From: UBA4582 sp047630175
Lineage (GTDB): Bacteria > Pseudomonadota > Gammaproteobacteria > Pseudomonadales > Azotimanducaceae
Reading direction: 5' to 3'
Length of the DNA stretch: 52,533 bases
Assembly (NCBI GenBank): GCA_047630175.1
Contig: JBLHVI010000018.1
Location: forward strand, 1 to 52,533
Shown: in pieces, positions 16,513 through 24,414 of the stretch
Layout: every line of letters starts with the position of its first letter
Position numbering within the stretch: position 1 is the first letter of the stretch
Made by a program: the position numbers and the translations under genes
Notes under the pieces: generated by a model
Database searches by the model: none
Seen by the model: only the letters and a program-made list of their open reading frames with translations
Told to the model about the DNA's origin: nothing

Positions 16513-16952
16513 GCCTGCCTTTCTGGCAGACCAAGTCCTTGGATGAAATGAACAAGGATGAGTGGGAATCATTATGCGATGGATGCGCACGCTGTTGTCT
16601 GCATAAGCTAGAAGATGAAGATACCAATGAAGTGCACTACACATCTATCGTCTGTCGCTATTTGGATCAGGAAAAGTGCCAGTGTCAGGACTACACACAG
16701 CGCAATATTAACGTGCCTGAGTGCGTACTGTTGACGCCTGAACGGGTAGACGAGTTTGGCTGGTTGCCAGACACCTGTGCTTACCGGCTGGTCGCCGAGG
16801 GCAAGGATTTGTATGATTGGCACCCACTGGTGTCCGGCGACAAGATGTCGGTTCACACATCGGGCATCTCGGTCACCGGTAAAGTGATTGACGAGCGCAG
16901 CGTGCACCCCGATAGCCACCAGGAATACATCATTCGCTGGGTTGAACAGTAG
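16509..16952 (+). CDS. ycgN: YcgN family cysteine-cluster protein (UPF0260)
   Basis: 147 residues. It carries the conserved Cys pattern: CDGCARCCLHK near the start, VCRYLDQEKCQCQDYTQR and PECVLLTPE, then PDTCAYRLV and WHPLVSGD. The cluster resembles zinc/iron-binding CxxCxxCC proteins. Function unknown. ATGA overlap with ycgL implies coupled translation. Confidence 0.93.
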   Translation: MSLPFWQTKSLDEMNKDEWESLCDGCARCCLHKLEDEDTNEVHYTSIVCRYLDQEKCQCQDYTQRNINVPECVLLTPERVDEFGWLPDTCAYRLVAEGKDLYDWHPLVSGDKMSVHTSGISVTGKVIDERSVHPDSHQEYIIRWVEQ

Positions 16953-16979
16953 CCTAAGTGGGAGGCTGAGTAAAAAAGC

Positions 16980-17330
16980 ATGGAAGCGTTTATCCAACAA
17001 AATGAGTATCTCATCGCTTGGACTGTTTATATCCTCGCGGGGCTGGGTTGCTGCGTGGTGTGGTGGAAAATCACCGCATTTATTACTAACCGCGGCTGGC
17101 GCGACTTGAGTCGTGGGCTGGTGTTAGTCATGATCTTTACACCTTGGTTTGCCGACGAGGGCCGCGACGCTTACGCGCCGGCCCTCGTTGTATTAGCCAT
17201 GGATTTGCTGCTCGAAGGCGCCAAGGGTGGGTTGCAGGGAGGCTTGGTATTGCTAATCAGCCTCTTCCTAATGCTGGTGATGCTGACGTTGCGGCTGGTT
17301 TTCCTGCGCCGGCGACCAGCGGATATCTAA
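16980..17330 (+). CDS. Small inner-membrane protein after ycgN
   Basis: 116 residues with three probable membrane spans: IAWTVYILAGLGCCVVWWKITAF, LVLVMIFTPWFA with YAPALVVLAMDLLLEG, and LVLLISLFLMLVMLTLRLVFL. The middle holds a hydrophilic loop DEGRDAYAP. I do not recognise an activity. Short gap (27 bp) after ycgN suggests it closes the same operon. Confidence 0.75.
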   Translation: MEAFIQQNEYLIAWTVYILAGLGCCVVWWKITAFITNRGWRDLSRGLVLVMIFTPWFADEGRDAYAPALVVLAMDLLLEGAKGGLQGGLVLLISLFLMLVMLTLRLVFLRRRPADI

Positions 17331-17463
17331 CCCGAAAATGCCTTGTTGATGCTGCTACCCTTTTTTTGTTCTGCTTGTCCTGCGGACGGCCGTTGGCCTC
17401 AAAGCCTGTTATGTTGATATCTTGTCTACACTTAAGGTATCGCTGATAACGGTCCTCTGATTC

Positions 17464-19503
17464 ATGTTGAAAATTGTCTCGCCTCGGCCTTGGTGCTGTC
17501 TAATCTTGAGCTTTGTGTGCTTGGCCCTGCCATCGCAGGCCAGCGATATGCGTCTGCTGATTGATGTTTCAGGGAGCATGGAGCAAAACGACCCGCAGAA
17601 CCTGCGTATCCCTGCCGTCAACCTGTTGTTGAAGATGGCACCCACCGAGGCGACTGTGGGCGTCTGGACCTTCGGTCATAAGGTGAATGCGTTAGTACCG
17701 TTTCGGCCTGTTAGCGAGCGCTGGAAGGTCGATGCATTGGCGCAGGCTAAGCGTATCAACTCTGCGGGCTTGCTGACCAACATCGGTGGTGTCCTGGAAA
17801 CTATTCTACAAGGTCCGCCTGCTGGTGCCGCACTGCTGTTGACGGATGGGATGGTGGATATTTCCAAAGACCCGGCCGTGAATGTCATTGAGCGGCAGCG
17901 GATTATCGCTGACATACTCCCCCAGTTGATCGAGCGTGGCATTGTTGTTCACGCGGTGGCCCTGTCTGATAATGCCGACATGACCTTACTTGAGTCGCTG
18001 GCTAGGGGTACTGGTGGCATCCTCGAAGTCGCCCGATCGCCGGCTGATCTTACGCGGATATTTGTTCGCTTGTTCGATGATGCCATTGAGCAGGACCGAG
18101 TGCCGATAGAGGGAAATATCTTTTTAGTGGATTCGAGTGTCGAGGAATTCACGCTGCTGGTTTTTCGAGACGCGGACGAGGGGGTGATTCAGCTGCGTGG
18201 GCCGGACCAGCAGTTCTATCTCGGCGGCGATCATCCAGCATTTATTCGCTGGTATCAGGACCAGGGCTACGAGCTAATAACGGTGAAAGCCCCCACGGAG
18301 GGACGCTGGGAGCTTTTTGCGACAGCGGATGCCGAAAATCGGGTCACGGTAATCAGTGATCTACAGTTGAAAGTCTCGAATTTACGCAACACCTTGTATT
18401 TGGGCGACGCACCGCAGATAAGCGTTGAACTCTTGCAAGCGGAGCGTCGTATCGAAGATCCGGCATTTCTTGATTTGGTGGATGTGCAATTGATCGTCAC
18501 GGGCCCGGACAATATCCGCCATGCGAAGCGGTTAGAGGTCCATGAGGCAGGCGTGTTTACAGCAATTTTGGATATTTTTGATGAGCTGGGTCGTTACCGT
18601 GTCAAAATTAGTATTGATGGTAAGACTTTTCGGCGGGAATTCGTGCAGACTTTGGATCTGCGCGCCTTACCCACGCTCGTGCTTGAGGCAGATACCGAAG
18701 CTGCTGATAGTGGTCTTGTAAATGTTTTCGACGACGATCTTGCTGAAGCGCTTAATGACGATGCTGCTGACGGGCTTAACGACGATGCTGCTGAAGCGCG
18801 TAACGACGATGTTGCTGAAGCGCTTAACGACGATGCTGAGGAAGCGCTTAATGACGATCTCGCTGAAGCGTCACAGCAGGCCCTAGATCTGCAGCGCTAT
18901 GGTCTCTATGCGCTGTTGGTGCTGGGTAGTATTCTAGCCATTGGCTTGGGTATTGTTTTTTATCGGTCTCGTCAGCGACTTTTGCAGCAGGCACCTGACG
19001 AGGATTTGCCGGCTTCACCGGCAAGCAGCCCGCCTATGTCTGAGCCTGAAGAGAAAACGCCGAAAGCCGAGCCGGCAACTGAGGCACTGATGGGCGTGGC
19101 AGAGCCCGAAGATGCGCAGGGTGCAGAAACAGTTCCGACCAAGGCGACGCTTGCTGAAGACGGCCCCGTTGTCGATCCTGATGCCGAAGACATCTCAGCT
19201 GAAGACGCCTTAGCGGAGGCTTCCTTAGCTGACGACGGCTCAAAGGAAGTCGACCCAGTGGACGACCAAATTGCCGCTGACGCACCGCTGGATAAAGCGC
19301 CGGCGAAGAATACTGCCGACTTAACCGATGCCGACTTAACTGATGCCGACTTAACTGATGCCGACTTAGCAGCTGTCGATGGCCTGCCTACTATCCCGCC
19401 GGAGGATGAGGCCCTTGACGAGGAAGCGCGTGATATTCAGCGGCTAGATGCTAAAGTTGCCGAGGTTTTATCGGATGACAAGCCGTTGCCGAAAGACGCC
19501 TAA
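17464..19503 (+). CDS. Membrane-anchored von Willebrand factor A protein with acidic repeats
   Basis: 679 residues. A signal peptide (1-27, ending LPSQAS) leads into a VWA domain with an intact MIDAS start DVSGSMEQND (34-43), ALLLTDGMVD and later parts; then beta-rich domains to about 400. A tail with five 8-residue acidic repeats, a membrane span at about 479-500 (YALLVLGSILAIGLGIVFY), and about 175 highly acidic residues follow. So the VWA part is periplasmic and the acidic tail cytoplasmic. It is likely a metal-dependent adhesion or scaffold protein. Function not known; the MoxR-VWA pair 290 bp on may be functionally linked. Confidence 0.8.
   Translation: MLKIVSPRPWCCLILSFVCLALPSQASDMRLLIDVSGSMEQNDPQNLRIPAVNLLLKMAPTEATVGVWTFGHKVNALVPFRPVSERWKVDALAQAKRINSAGLLTNIGGVLETILQGPPAGAALLLTDGMVDISKDPAVNVIERQRIIADILPQLIERGIVVHAVALSDNADMTLLESLARGTGGILEVARSPADLTRIFVRLFDDAIEQDRVPIEGNIFLVDSSVEEFTLLVFRDADEGVIQLRGPDQQFYLGGDHPAFIRWYQDQGYELITVKAPTEGRWELFATADAENRVTVISDLQLKVSNLRNTLYLGDAPQISVELLQAERRIEDPAFLDLVDVQLIVTGPDNIRHAKRLEVHEAGVFTAILDIFDELGRYRVKISIDGKTFRREFVQTLDLRALPTLVLEADTEAADSGLVNVFDDDLAEALNDDAADGLNDDAAEARNDDVAEALNDDAEEALNDDLAEASQQALDLQRYGLYALLVLGSILAIGLGIVFYRSRQRLLQQAPDEDLPASPASSPPMSEPEEKTPKAEPATEALMGVAEPEDAQGAETVPTKATLAEDGPVVDPDAEDISAEDALAEASLADDGSKEVDPVDDQIAADAPLDKAPAKNTADLTDADLTDADLTDADLAAVDGLPTIPPEDEALDEEARDIQRLDAKVAEVLSDDKPLPKDA
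18742..18861 (+). repeat. Five 24-bp tandem units inside the VWA gene
   Basis: Units at 18742, 18766, 18790, 18814 and 18838 follow the pattern GCTGAAGCGCTTAACGACGA plus GCT, coding Ala-Glu-Ala-Leu-Asn-Asp-Asp-Ala with small changes. They form a spacer just before the membrane span. Confidence 0.93.
19318..19362 (+). repeat. Three 15-bp tandem units near the end of the VWA gene
   Basis: GACTTAACCGATGCC followed by two copies of GACTTAACTGATGCC, coding Asp-Leu-Thr-Asp-Ala three times in the acidic cytoplasmic tail. Resembles pentapeptide A(D/N)LXX repeats only superficially, being too short. Confidence 0.92.
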
Positions 19504-19563
19504 CCCACCGTCGGTTCCCGCTGTATCGCGATCTCACGAATTTCATATCATTAATTTGCTGAA

Positions 19564-19628
19564 TGACGGCCGAGACAGGCCGCCGTCAGGCCTTGATATG
19601 TTTCGCCCGGCCTTGATATGTGTCGCCC
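19564..19628. repeat. Hairpin and 20-bp direct repeat after the VWA gene
   Basis: TGACGGC (19564-19570) pairs with GCCGTCA (19582-19588), a possible weak terminator. Immediately after, GGCCTTGATATGTTTCGCCC (19589-19608) is repeated with one change at 19609-19628. The rest of the 286-bp gap to the MoxR gene shows nothing else clear. Confidence 0.75.
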
Positions 19629-19789
19629 GGCAAATTACAGTAGGCCGCTATTATTTGGCGAAGCCATGACAATTTGATCGAATGAGGTCAGCTGGTTATA
19701 GTCTTCATCCGTCTTCCTTCAATGACTAGTGCGATAGTAAACGTACCCGCAGGTTTGACTCCGCGCTCCTAACAGAACGGTTAACAACT

Positions 19790-20656
19790 ATGAAATTTTC
19801 CAGCACAACGACATACATCGCCACCGATGAATTGCAGATGGCAGTTAATGCCGCGGTGACCTTGGAACGGCCACTGTTGATTAAGGGTGAGCCAGGTACG
19901 GGCAAAACCATGCTCGCAGAGGAGATTGCTGCCTCGCTGGATATGGAGCTGATTTCTTGGCACGTCAAGTCTACCACCAAGGCGCAGCAGGGTTTGTACG
20001 AGTATGATGCGGTATCACGTTTGCGTGATTCGCAGCTCGGTGACGAGCGGGTTCACGACATCAATAACTACATTGCTAAGGGCAAGCTTTGGGAAGCCTT
20101 TGCCAGTGATAAGAAGTGCGTATTGCTTATTGATGAGATCGACAAGGCTGATATTGAATTTCCAAATGACCTGTTGCTCGAAATCGACAAGATGCAGTTT
20201 CATGTCTACGAAACCGGTGAAACGGTTAAGGCCAAGCATCGCCCGGTGATTGTCATTACCAGCAACAATGAAAAGGAACTGCCTGACGCCTTTCTGCGTC
20301 GCTGCTTTTTCCACTACATCCAGTTTCCTGACCGCGCCACCATGCAAGAAATCGTCGATGTCCACTATCCGCAGATCAAGCAAGATTTGGTAAAGGAAGC
20401 AATGGAGATTTTCTTTGACGTACGAAAGGTGCCCGGATTGAAGAAGAAGCCATCCACCTCTGAGCTGATCGACTGGCTCAAATTGCTAATGGCCGATGAT
20501 ATTCCCGAAGAAATTCTTCGCAACCGAGATACATCGAAAGCCATACCACCGCTTTACGGTGCACTGGTGAAGAACGAACAAGATGTGCAATTGCTCGAAC
20601 GACTGGCATTCATGAATCGTCGCGCACAAAACAGTGGTGGTCCCAAGAAAGGCTAA
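19790..20656 (+). CDS. MoxR-family AAA+ ATPase
   Basis: 288 residues. Walker A GEPGTGKTM (33-41), CVLLIDEIDKADIEFPNDLLLEID (Walker B), TSNNEKELPDAFLRRCFFHYI (sensor 1 and Arg finger). The pattern fits the MoxR branch used as chaperones that insert cofactors or mature VWA partners. Six bases separate it from the VWA/CoxE gene, so the two are one operon. No metallo-oxidase genes are adjacent, so the client is unknown; a role in envelope or respiratory complex maturation is inference. Confidence 0.93.
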   Translation: MKFSSTTTYIATDELQMAVNAAVTLERPLLIKGEPGTGKTMLAEEIAASLDMELISWHVKSTTKAQQGLYEYDAVSRLRDSQLGDERVHDINNYIAKGKLWEAFASDKKCVLLIDEIDKADIEFPNDLLLEIDKMQFHVYETGETVKAKHRPVIVITSNNEKELPDAFLRRCFFHYIQFPDRATMQEIVDVHYPQIKQDLVKEAMEIFFDVRKVPGLKKKPSTSELIDWLKLLMADDIPEEILRNRDTSKAIPPLYGALVKNEQDVQLLERLAFMNRRAQNSGGPKKG

Positions 20657-20662
20657 TCAACG

Positions 20663-21814
20663 ATGCTGATCAATTTTTTTCTGGCATTAAAAAATGCCCG
20701 CATACCAGTCTCGATCACTGAACTGCTGCATTTGCTGGATATTCTCAAAGCCCGGCTGGTGTACGCAGACATTGACGAGTTCTATTACTTAAGCCGTATG
20801 GCGCTGGTCAAAGACGAGCGTCACTACGATAAGTTCGACCGCGCGTTCGGGACGTACTTTAAGGGTCTGGAAGACCTCTCCAGCATGCTGACTTCGATGA
20901 TTCCTGACGAGTATTTGCGGCGCGAGTTTGAGAAGTCTCTGAGCGCCGAGGAGCTTGAGAAAATCAAGTCACTGGGCGGTCTTGAAAAACTCATCGATGA
21001 GTTTAAGCGCCAAGTTGAGGAAGCTGCTCGGGGCGAGGGTAAAGACAAGGACAAGGAAGGTAAGGGCCGCGACGGTAAGGGCGACGACGGGGAAGACCGC
21101 AACGGCAAGAAGCGTCGTGGCAAGCGAAACTGGGACAAGCGCGACTATAAGTCTTACGATGATAATGTTGAATTGGGTACCCGGGGCATGAAGATCTCCC
21201 TGCGGCGTCTGCGTAAGCTCGCCCGCACTGGAGCAGATGACGAATTCGATATCAATAATACAATCGACAAGACAGCCAAGAACGGCGGTTTGTTAGATAT
21301 TGTTATGCGCCCAGAACGGCGTAACACGGTCAAGGTATTATTGTTTCTCGACAATGGTGGCTCTATGGATGCTCACGTTAAAGTCTGTGAGGAGCTGTTC
21401 TCAGCGGCGCGTTCCGAGTTCAAACGTCTTGAGACCTTTTACTTTCATAACTTTATTTATGATGGTGTCTGGAAACAGCACAACCGTCGTCAGAACGAGC
21501 GCCTTGATACCTTTGATATCATGCACAAGTACAGCCATGACTATAAGGTCATTTTTGTCGGTGATGCGACCATGGCGCCTTACGAAATTACGCATGCTGG
21601 CGGTAGTGTCGAGCACTGGAACGAAGAGGCAGGTGCCATTTGGATGCAGCGTATGCTGGATACCTTTGACAAAGCGATCTGGATAAATCCTACACCTCAC
21701 GACACTTGGGAGTACTCGAACTCGGTTGCCCTGACGAAGAAGTTGGTGGACGATCAGATGTATCCGCTGACAATCCGGGGCATTGAAGAAGGTATGAACT
21801 TCCTGTCGAAGTAA
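20663..21814 (+). CDS. CoxE-like VWA partner of the MoxR ATPase
   Basis: 383 residues. An N-terminal helical part (MLINFFLALKNARIPVSITELLHLLD) typical of CoxE-like proteins, a charged Lys/Asp/Gly-rich stretch at about 118-165 (KDKDKEGKGRDGKGDDGEDR), then a VWA domain with a variant metal site: VLLFLDNGGSMDAHV, where DNGGS replaces DxSxS, so the first Ser of the MIDAS is Gly. FVGDATMAPYEI and WINPTPHDTWEYSNS follow. The same variant is, from memory, common in this subfamily. It acts in the cytoplasm with the MoxR ATPase. Confidence 0.9.
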   Translation: MLINFFLALKNARIPVSITELLHLLDILKARLVYADIDEFYYLSRMALVKDERHYDKFDRAFGTYFKGLEDLSSMLTSMIPDEYLRREFEKSLSAEELEKIKSLGGLEKLIDEFKRQVEEAARGEGKDKDKEGKGRDGKGDDGEDRNGKKRRGKRNWDKRDYKSYDDNVELGTRGMKISLRRLRKLARTGADDEFDINNTIDKTAKNGGLLDIVMRPERRNTVKVLLFLDNGGSMDAHVKVCEELFSAARSEFKRLETFYFHNFIYDGVWKQHNRRQNERLDTFDIMHKYSHDYKVIFVGDATMAPYEITHAGGSVEHWNEEAGAIWMQRMLDTFDKAIWINPTPHDTWEYSNSVALTKKLVDDQMYPLTIRGIEEGMNFLSK

Positions 21815-21838
21815 GCTGGCTGAAACAAGGTTATGGAT

Positions 21839-21868
21839 GAAAAAACCCGGGCTTCCCCGGGTTTTTTC
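21839..21868. terminator. Strong bidirectional intrinsic terminator
   Basis: GAAAAAACCCGGG (21839-21851) and CCCGGGTTTTTTC (21856-21868) pair perfectly over 13 bp around the loop CTTC, giving a U6 tract in both directions. It closes the MoxR-VWA operon, 24 bp after its stop. Confidence 0.95.
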
Positions 21869-22110
21869 ATACTGACGTGAGTTCGAAAAGTTGCTTCGCG
21901 GCAAACTGTCGATTTGTCGCCAAGGGTGATTAGCTGTGCCAGTGGGGCTTTATTTCGGCGCTCTGTCATTATGTGGGGAGGTTTTGCTACGCGTCAGTGA
22001 AGCTGAGCTTGCCAGCGACGAGGCCATGATTTTGCGTCAATAATGATGCGGACTTCGGTTAGTGGTATTGTCGATAGAATCAGATATTCGGTGTTGGGGT
22101 GATGCAGATG

Positions 22111-22146
22111 GTCGAGCAAAAAGTCGAGCAGAAGTTCGAGCAGAAG
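22111..22146 (+). repeat. Three 12-bp units at the start of the DUF952 gene
   Basis: GTCGAGCAAAAA, GTCGAGCAGAAG and TTCGAGCAGAAG in tandem. In the frame of the ATG at 22102 they encode Val-Glu-Gln-Lys repeats of a 22-residue leader frame ending TGA at 22168-22170, which overlaps the likely DUF952 start at 22155. Whether the leader is translated is unknown. Confidence 0.85.
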
Positions 22147-22154
22147 GTTTCGCA

Positions 22155-22499
22155 GTGGGCCAGCCCTTGAATCGCTTATTACATTTGGCCGTGGCTGCAG
22201 AACTGGCTGCTGCCAGTGAGATCGACTATGTGCCCAGAAGCTTTGCCACGGAAGGATTTATCCATTGCTGTTGGCCGATCCAACTGGCGGGTGTTGTTGA
22301 GCGGTATTATCAGGGGCGGGACGATCTTGTGCTGCTAACCCTTGATCTCGGCGCATTCATAAAGACGCTGGTTGAGGAAGACTCAGGCAACGGTGAACTG
22401 TTCCCGCATGTTTACGGTCATATACCGTTGTCAGCTGTTAACAAGCGTAGCGCGCTGTTACTTGATAGCGCCGGTAAAGTTGACTTATCGCGCGTTTAG
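22155..22499 (+). CDS. DUF952 family protein
   Basis: About 114 residues from the GTG at 22155 (AAGG 7 nt ahead), the length expected for the family. LLHLAVAAELAAASEIDYVP, EGFIHCCWPIQLAGVVERYY, LVLLTLDLGAF, FPHVYGHIPLSAV match the DUF952 pattern (FIHC, FPHvYG), a fold related to ADP-ribosyltransferase-like domains by some analyses; activity unproven. The same frame opens at an ATG at 22062, but that part is low complexity and overlaps a repeat, so I prefer the later start. Confidence 0.78.
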   Translation: MGQPLNRLLHLAVAAELAAASEIDYVPRSFATEGFIHCCWPIQLAGVVERYYQGRDDLVLLTLDLGAFIKTLVEEDSGNGELFPHVYGHIPLSAVNKRSALLLDSAGKVDLSRV

Positions 22500-22553
22500 T
22501 TAATCGCCGTGGCCGCTTAAAGAGTCGTGGCTGTTTGAATAGCCGTGACCGTA

Positions 22554-24230
22554 TCAATGGTTCGCGGCTGCTTCTCGCCTAAGCTTAAAGATCACCGCCG
22601 TCGACTCAAGAATTACCAAGATACTTGTGACTAGTACAACGACATCTATGGTCACCAGCAGGTAGTTTTTAGCTTCCCAATATTCCACAAGCTGCAGAGC
22701 ACCCGCATAAAAAGACGTGAACAAGACAAATACCATGGGTATCAATGTGTAGCGAGCAGGGCGCCCGAGACGAATCAACATCACTGAAATCACCAATAAC
22801 GTCATGGCTGCCAGTATCTGGTTGGTTGACCCGAAGAGCGGCCAGATAATCATGCCACCAGAGCCGCTGGCACCGCCGGCACCAAACGCCAGTAGCAAGC
22901 AGGCCGTGACAGCGAGCAGCGTTGCAATGATGCCGTTGTCGAGCGCTGGTATTTTATAGATGGTGCCCCATTCCTGAATGATGTAGCGCTGCAGGCGTAC
23001 GCCAGAGTCCATCGTTGTGCCTGCGAACAGTACCACCATGACGGCCAGCAGTGTGGTGGCCAATTCCTTTGGCAAGCCCCATCCGGCGTTCACTAAGTTG
23101 GCGCCGCCGGTGATAAAGGCGCCAGCGCTGCCACTACCGAAGTGATCGTACAATTCATGCCACTGGGCCGGAGTCGCTGCATATGCGACGCCGCTGACGA
23201 CGACGATGGTAATCAGCGCTAAAGACCCTTCACCGATGGCGCCGAGATAACCGACAAAGCGAATATCCGGTTCCTTGTCCACCTGTTTGGAACTAGTGCC
23301 GGAGGCGACGATGCCATGGAAGCCGGAAATGGCTCCGCAGGCGATGGTGACAAAAAGTAACGGTAGCAGTGAGGGGGTGTCTGCCATCATCTGGGTATTG
23401 AATGCGGGGGCAGAAATATCTGGCATATACAAGAACACCGCGCCGTACAGCAGGAACAGTCCAATAAATAGCTGTAGGCCATTGATGAAGTCACGGGGTT
23501 GCAGCAGAGCCCAAACGGGAAGCATTGAGGCAATAGCGGCATAAGCAAACAGGATCAAAATCCACCAGGCGTTTGCCGATAGACCTGCCATCTCTGTGGG
23601 CAGTGACAGGGGCAGGCTATTGCCTAGGTAAATGCAAACATACAGCGCAACAACACCCGCCATGGACAGGCCGATTAAGTTGAATTTACGTCGAGTAAGC
23701 TGGCCGATGATTAGCGCCACGACGATGGCGGCCCAAGCAGGCAAGACAGCCCCCGGATTGCTTACAAATGCGTTGGCGATAACCACGCCAAACACCGCAT
23801 TGACCATTAGCAAAACGAGAAAGACTACCACCATGAATAGCGCTCGGGTGCGGCTGCCGATTACGGTCTCGGAAAGCGCACCCATGGATAAGCCCTTGTG
23901 ACGGTTACTGGCCCACATGGCTCCCGAATCATGCACGCCGGCGAAGAAGATAGTGCCTAAAGTAACCCATGCAACAGCCGGCACCCAGCCCCAATAGACC
24001 GCAATAGCCGGGCCTACAATCGGTGCGGCGCCGGCGACCGAAGTAAAGTGATGGCCCCACAGAACGAATTTGTTGGTCGGGACGAAATCCACGCCATCGT
24101 TGAATTCATTTGCAGGTGTCACGAAATTTGCATCAAGACCGAATATTTTATCGGCGATAAACTTGGAATATACGAACCAGCCTAGTGACATGCCGATTAG
24201 GCCCATCACAACGATCAAAATAGATTGCAT
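22554..24230 (-). CDS. cstA: CstA family transporter (carbon starvation protein)
   Basis: 558 residues from MQSILIVVMGLIGMSLGW, with about 16 membrane spans. Family signatures: FVPTNKFVLWGHHFTSVAGAAPIVGPAIAVYWGWVPA at the N-terminus, SGTSSKQVDKEPDIRFVGYLGAIGEGSLALI in the centre, and AGTTMDSGVRLQRYIIQEWG. CstA-type carriers take up peptides or pyruvate in starved cells. The length fits the short branch of the family. The open frame extends upstream to 24611, but that segment is not CstA-like and overlaps the divergent amidohydrolase start, so I cut at 24230. No strong ribosome site is visible. Confidence 0.9.
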   Translation of the reverse strand: MQSILIVVMGLIGMSLGWFVYSKFIADKIFGLDANFVTPANEFNDGVDFVPTNKFVLWGHHFTSVAGAAPIVGPAIAVYWGWVPAVAWVTLGTIFFAGVHDSGAMWASNRHKGLSMGALSETVIGSRTRALFMVVVFLVLLMVNAVFGVVIANAFVSNPGAVLPAWAAIVVALIIGQLTRRKFNLIGLSMAGVVALYVCIYLGNSLPLSLPTEMAGLSANAWWILILFAYAAIASMLPVWALLQPRDFINGLQLFIGLFLLYGAVFLYMPDISAPAFNTQMMADTPSLLPLLFVTIACGAISGFHGIVASGTSSKQVDKEPDIRFVGYLGAIGEGSLALITIVVVSGVAYAATPAQWHELYDHFGSGSAGAFITGGANLVNAGWGLPKELATTLLAVMVVLFAGTTMDSGVRLQRYIIQEWGTIYKIPALDNGIIATLLAVTACLLLAFGAGGASGSGGMIIWPLFGSTNQILAAMTLLVISVMLIRLGRPARYTLIPMVFVLFTSFYAGALQLVEYWEAKNYLLVTIDVVVLVTSILVILESTAVIFKLRREAAANH

Positions 24231-24414
24231 TGAAGGTATATCCGCCGCGAAGAAGTTGGGCAAGGATAGCCTGATGACTGGCCAAGGGCTAGTCAGTGCT
24301 GGTGCATCGAATTTTGCTTCTAGTTCTGCGTGTGAGGGTGTGTTTGCGTTGGGCCCGGTAAAAATGAGAAAGTGCAGCGCAACAATCAAATCATCGAACG
24401 CGGGTAGGGCACAC

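Noticed and set aside
20824..21138. Minus-strand frame inside the CoxE-like gene
   Set aside because: Arg/Ser/Pro-rich mirror of the Lys/Asp/Gly-rich coding stretch; a shadow frame.
24070..24414. 5' extension of the amidohydrolase frame
   Set aside because: It is antisense to the conserved N-terminus of CstA, and the lipoprotein signal starts at 24415.
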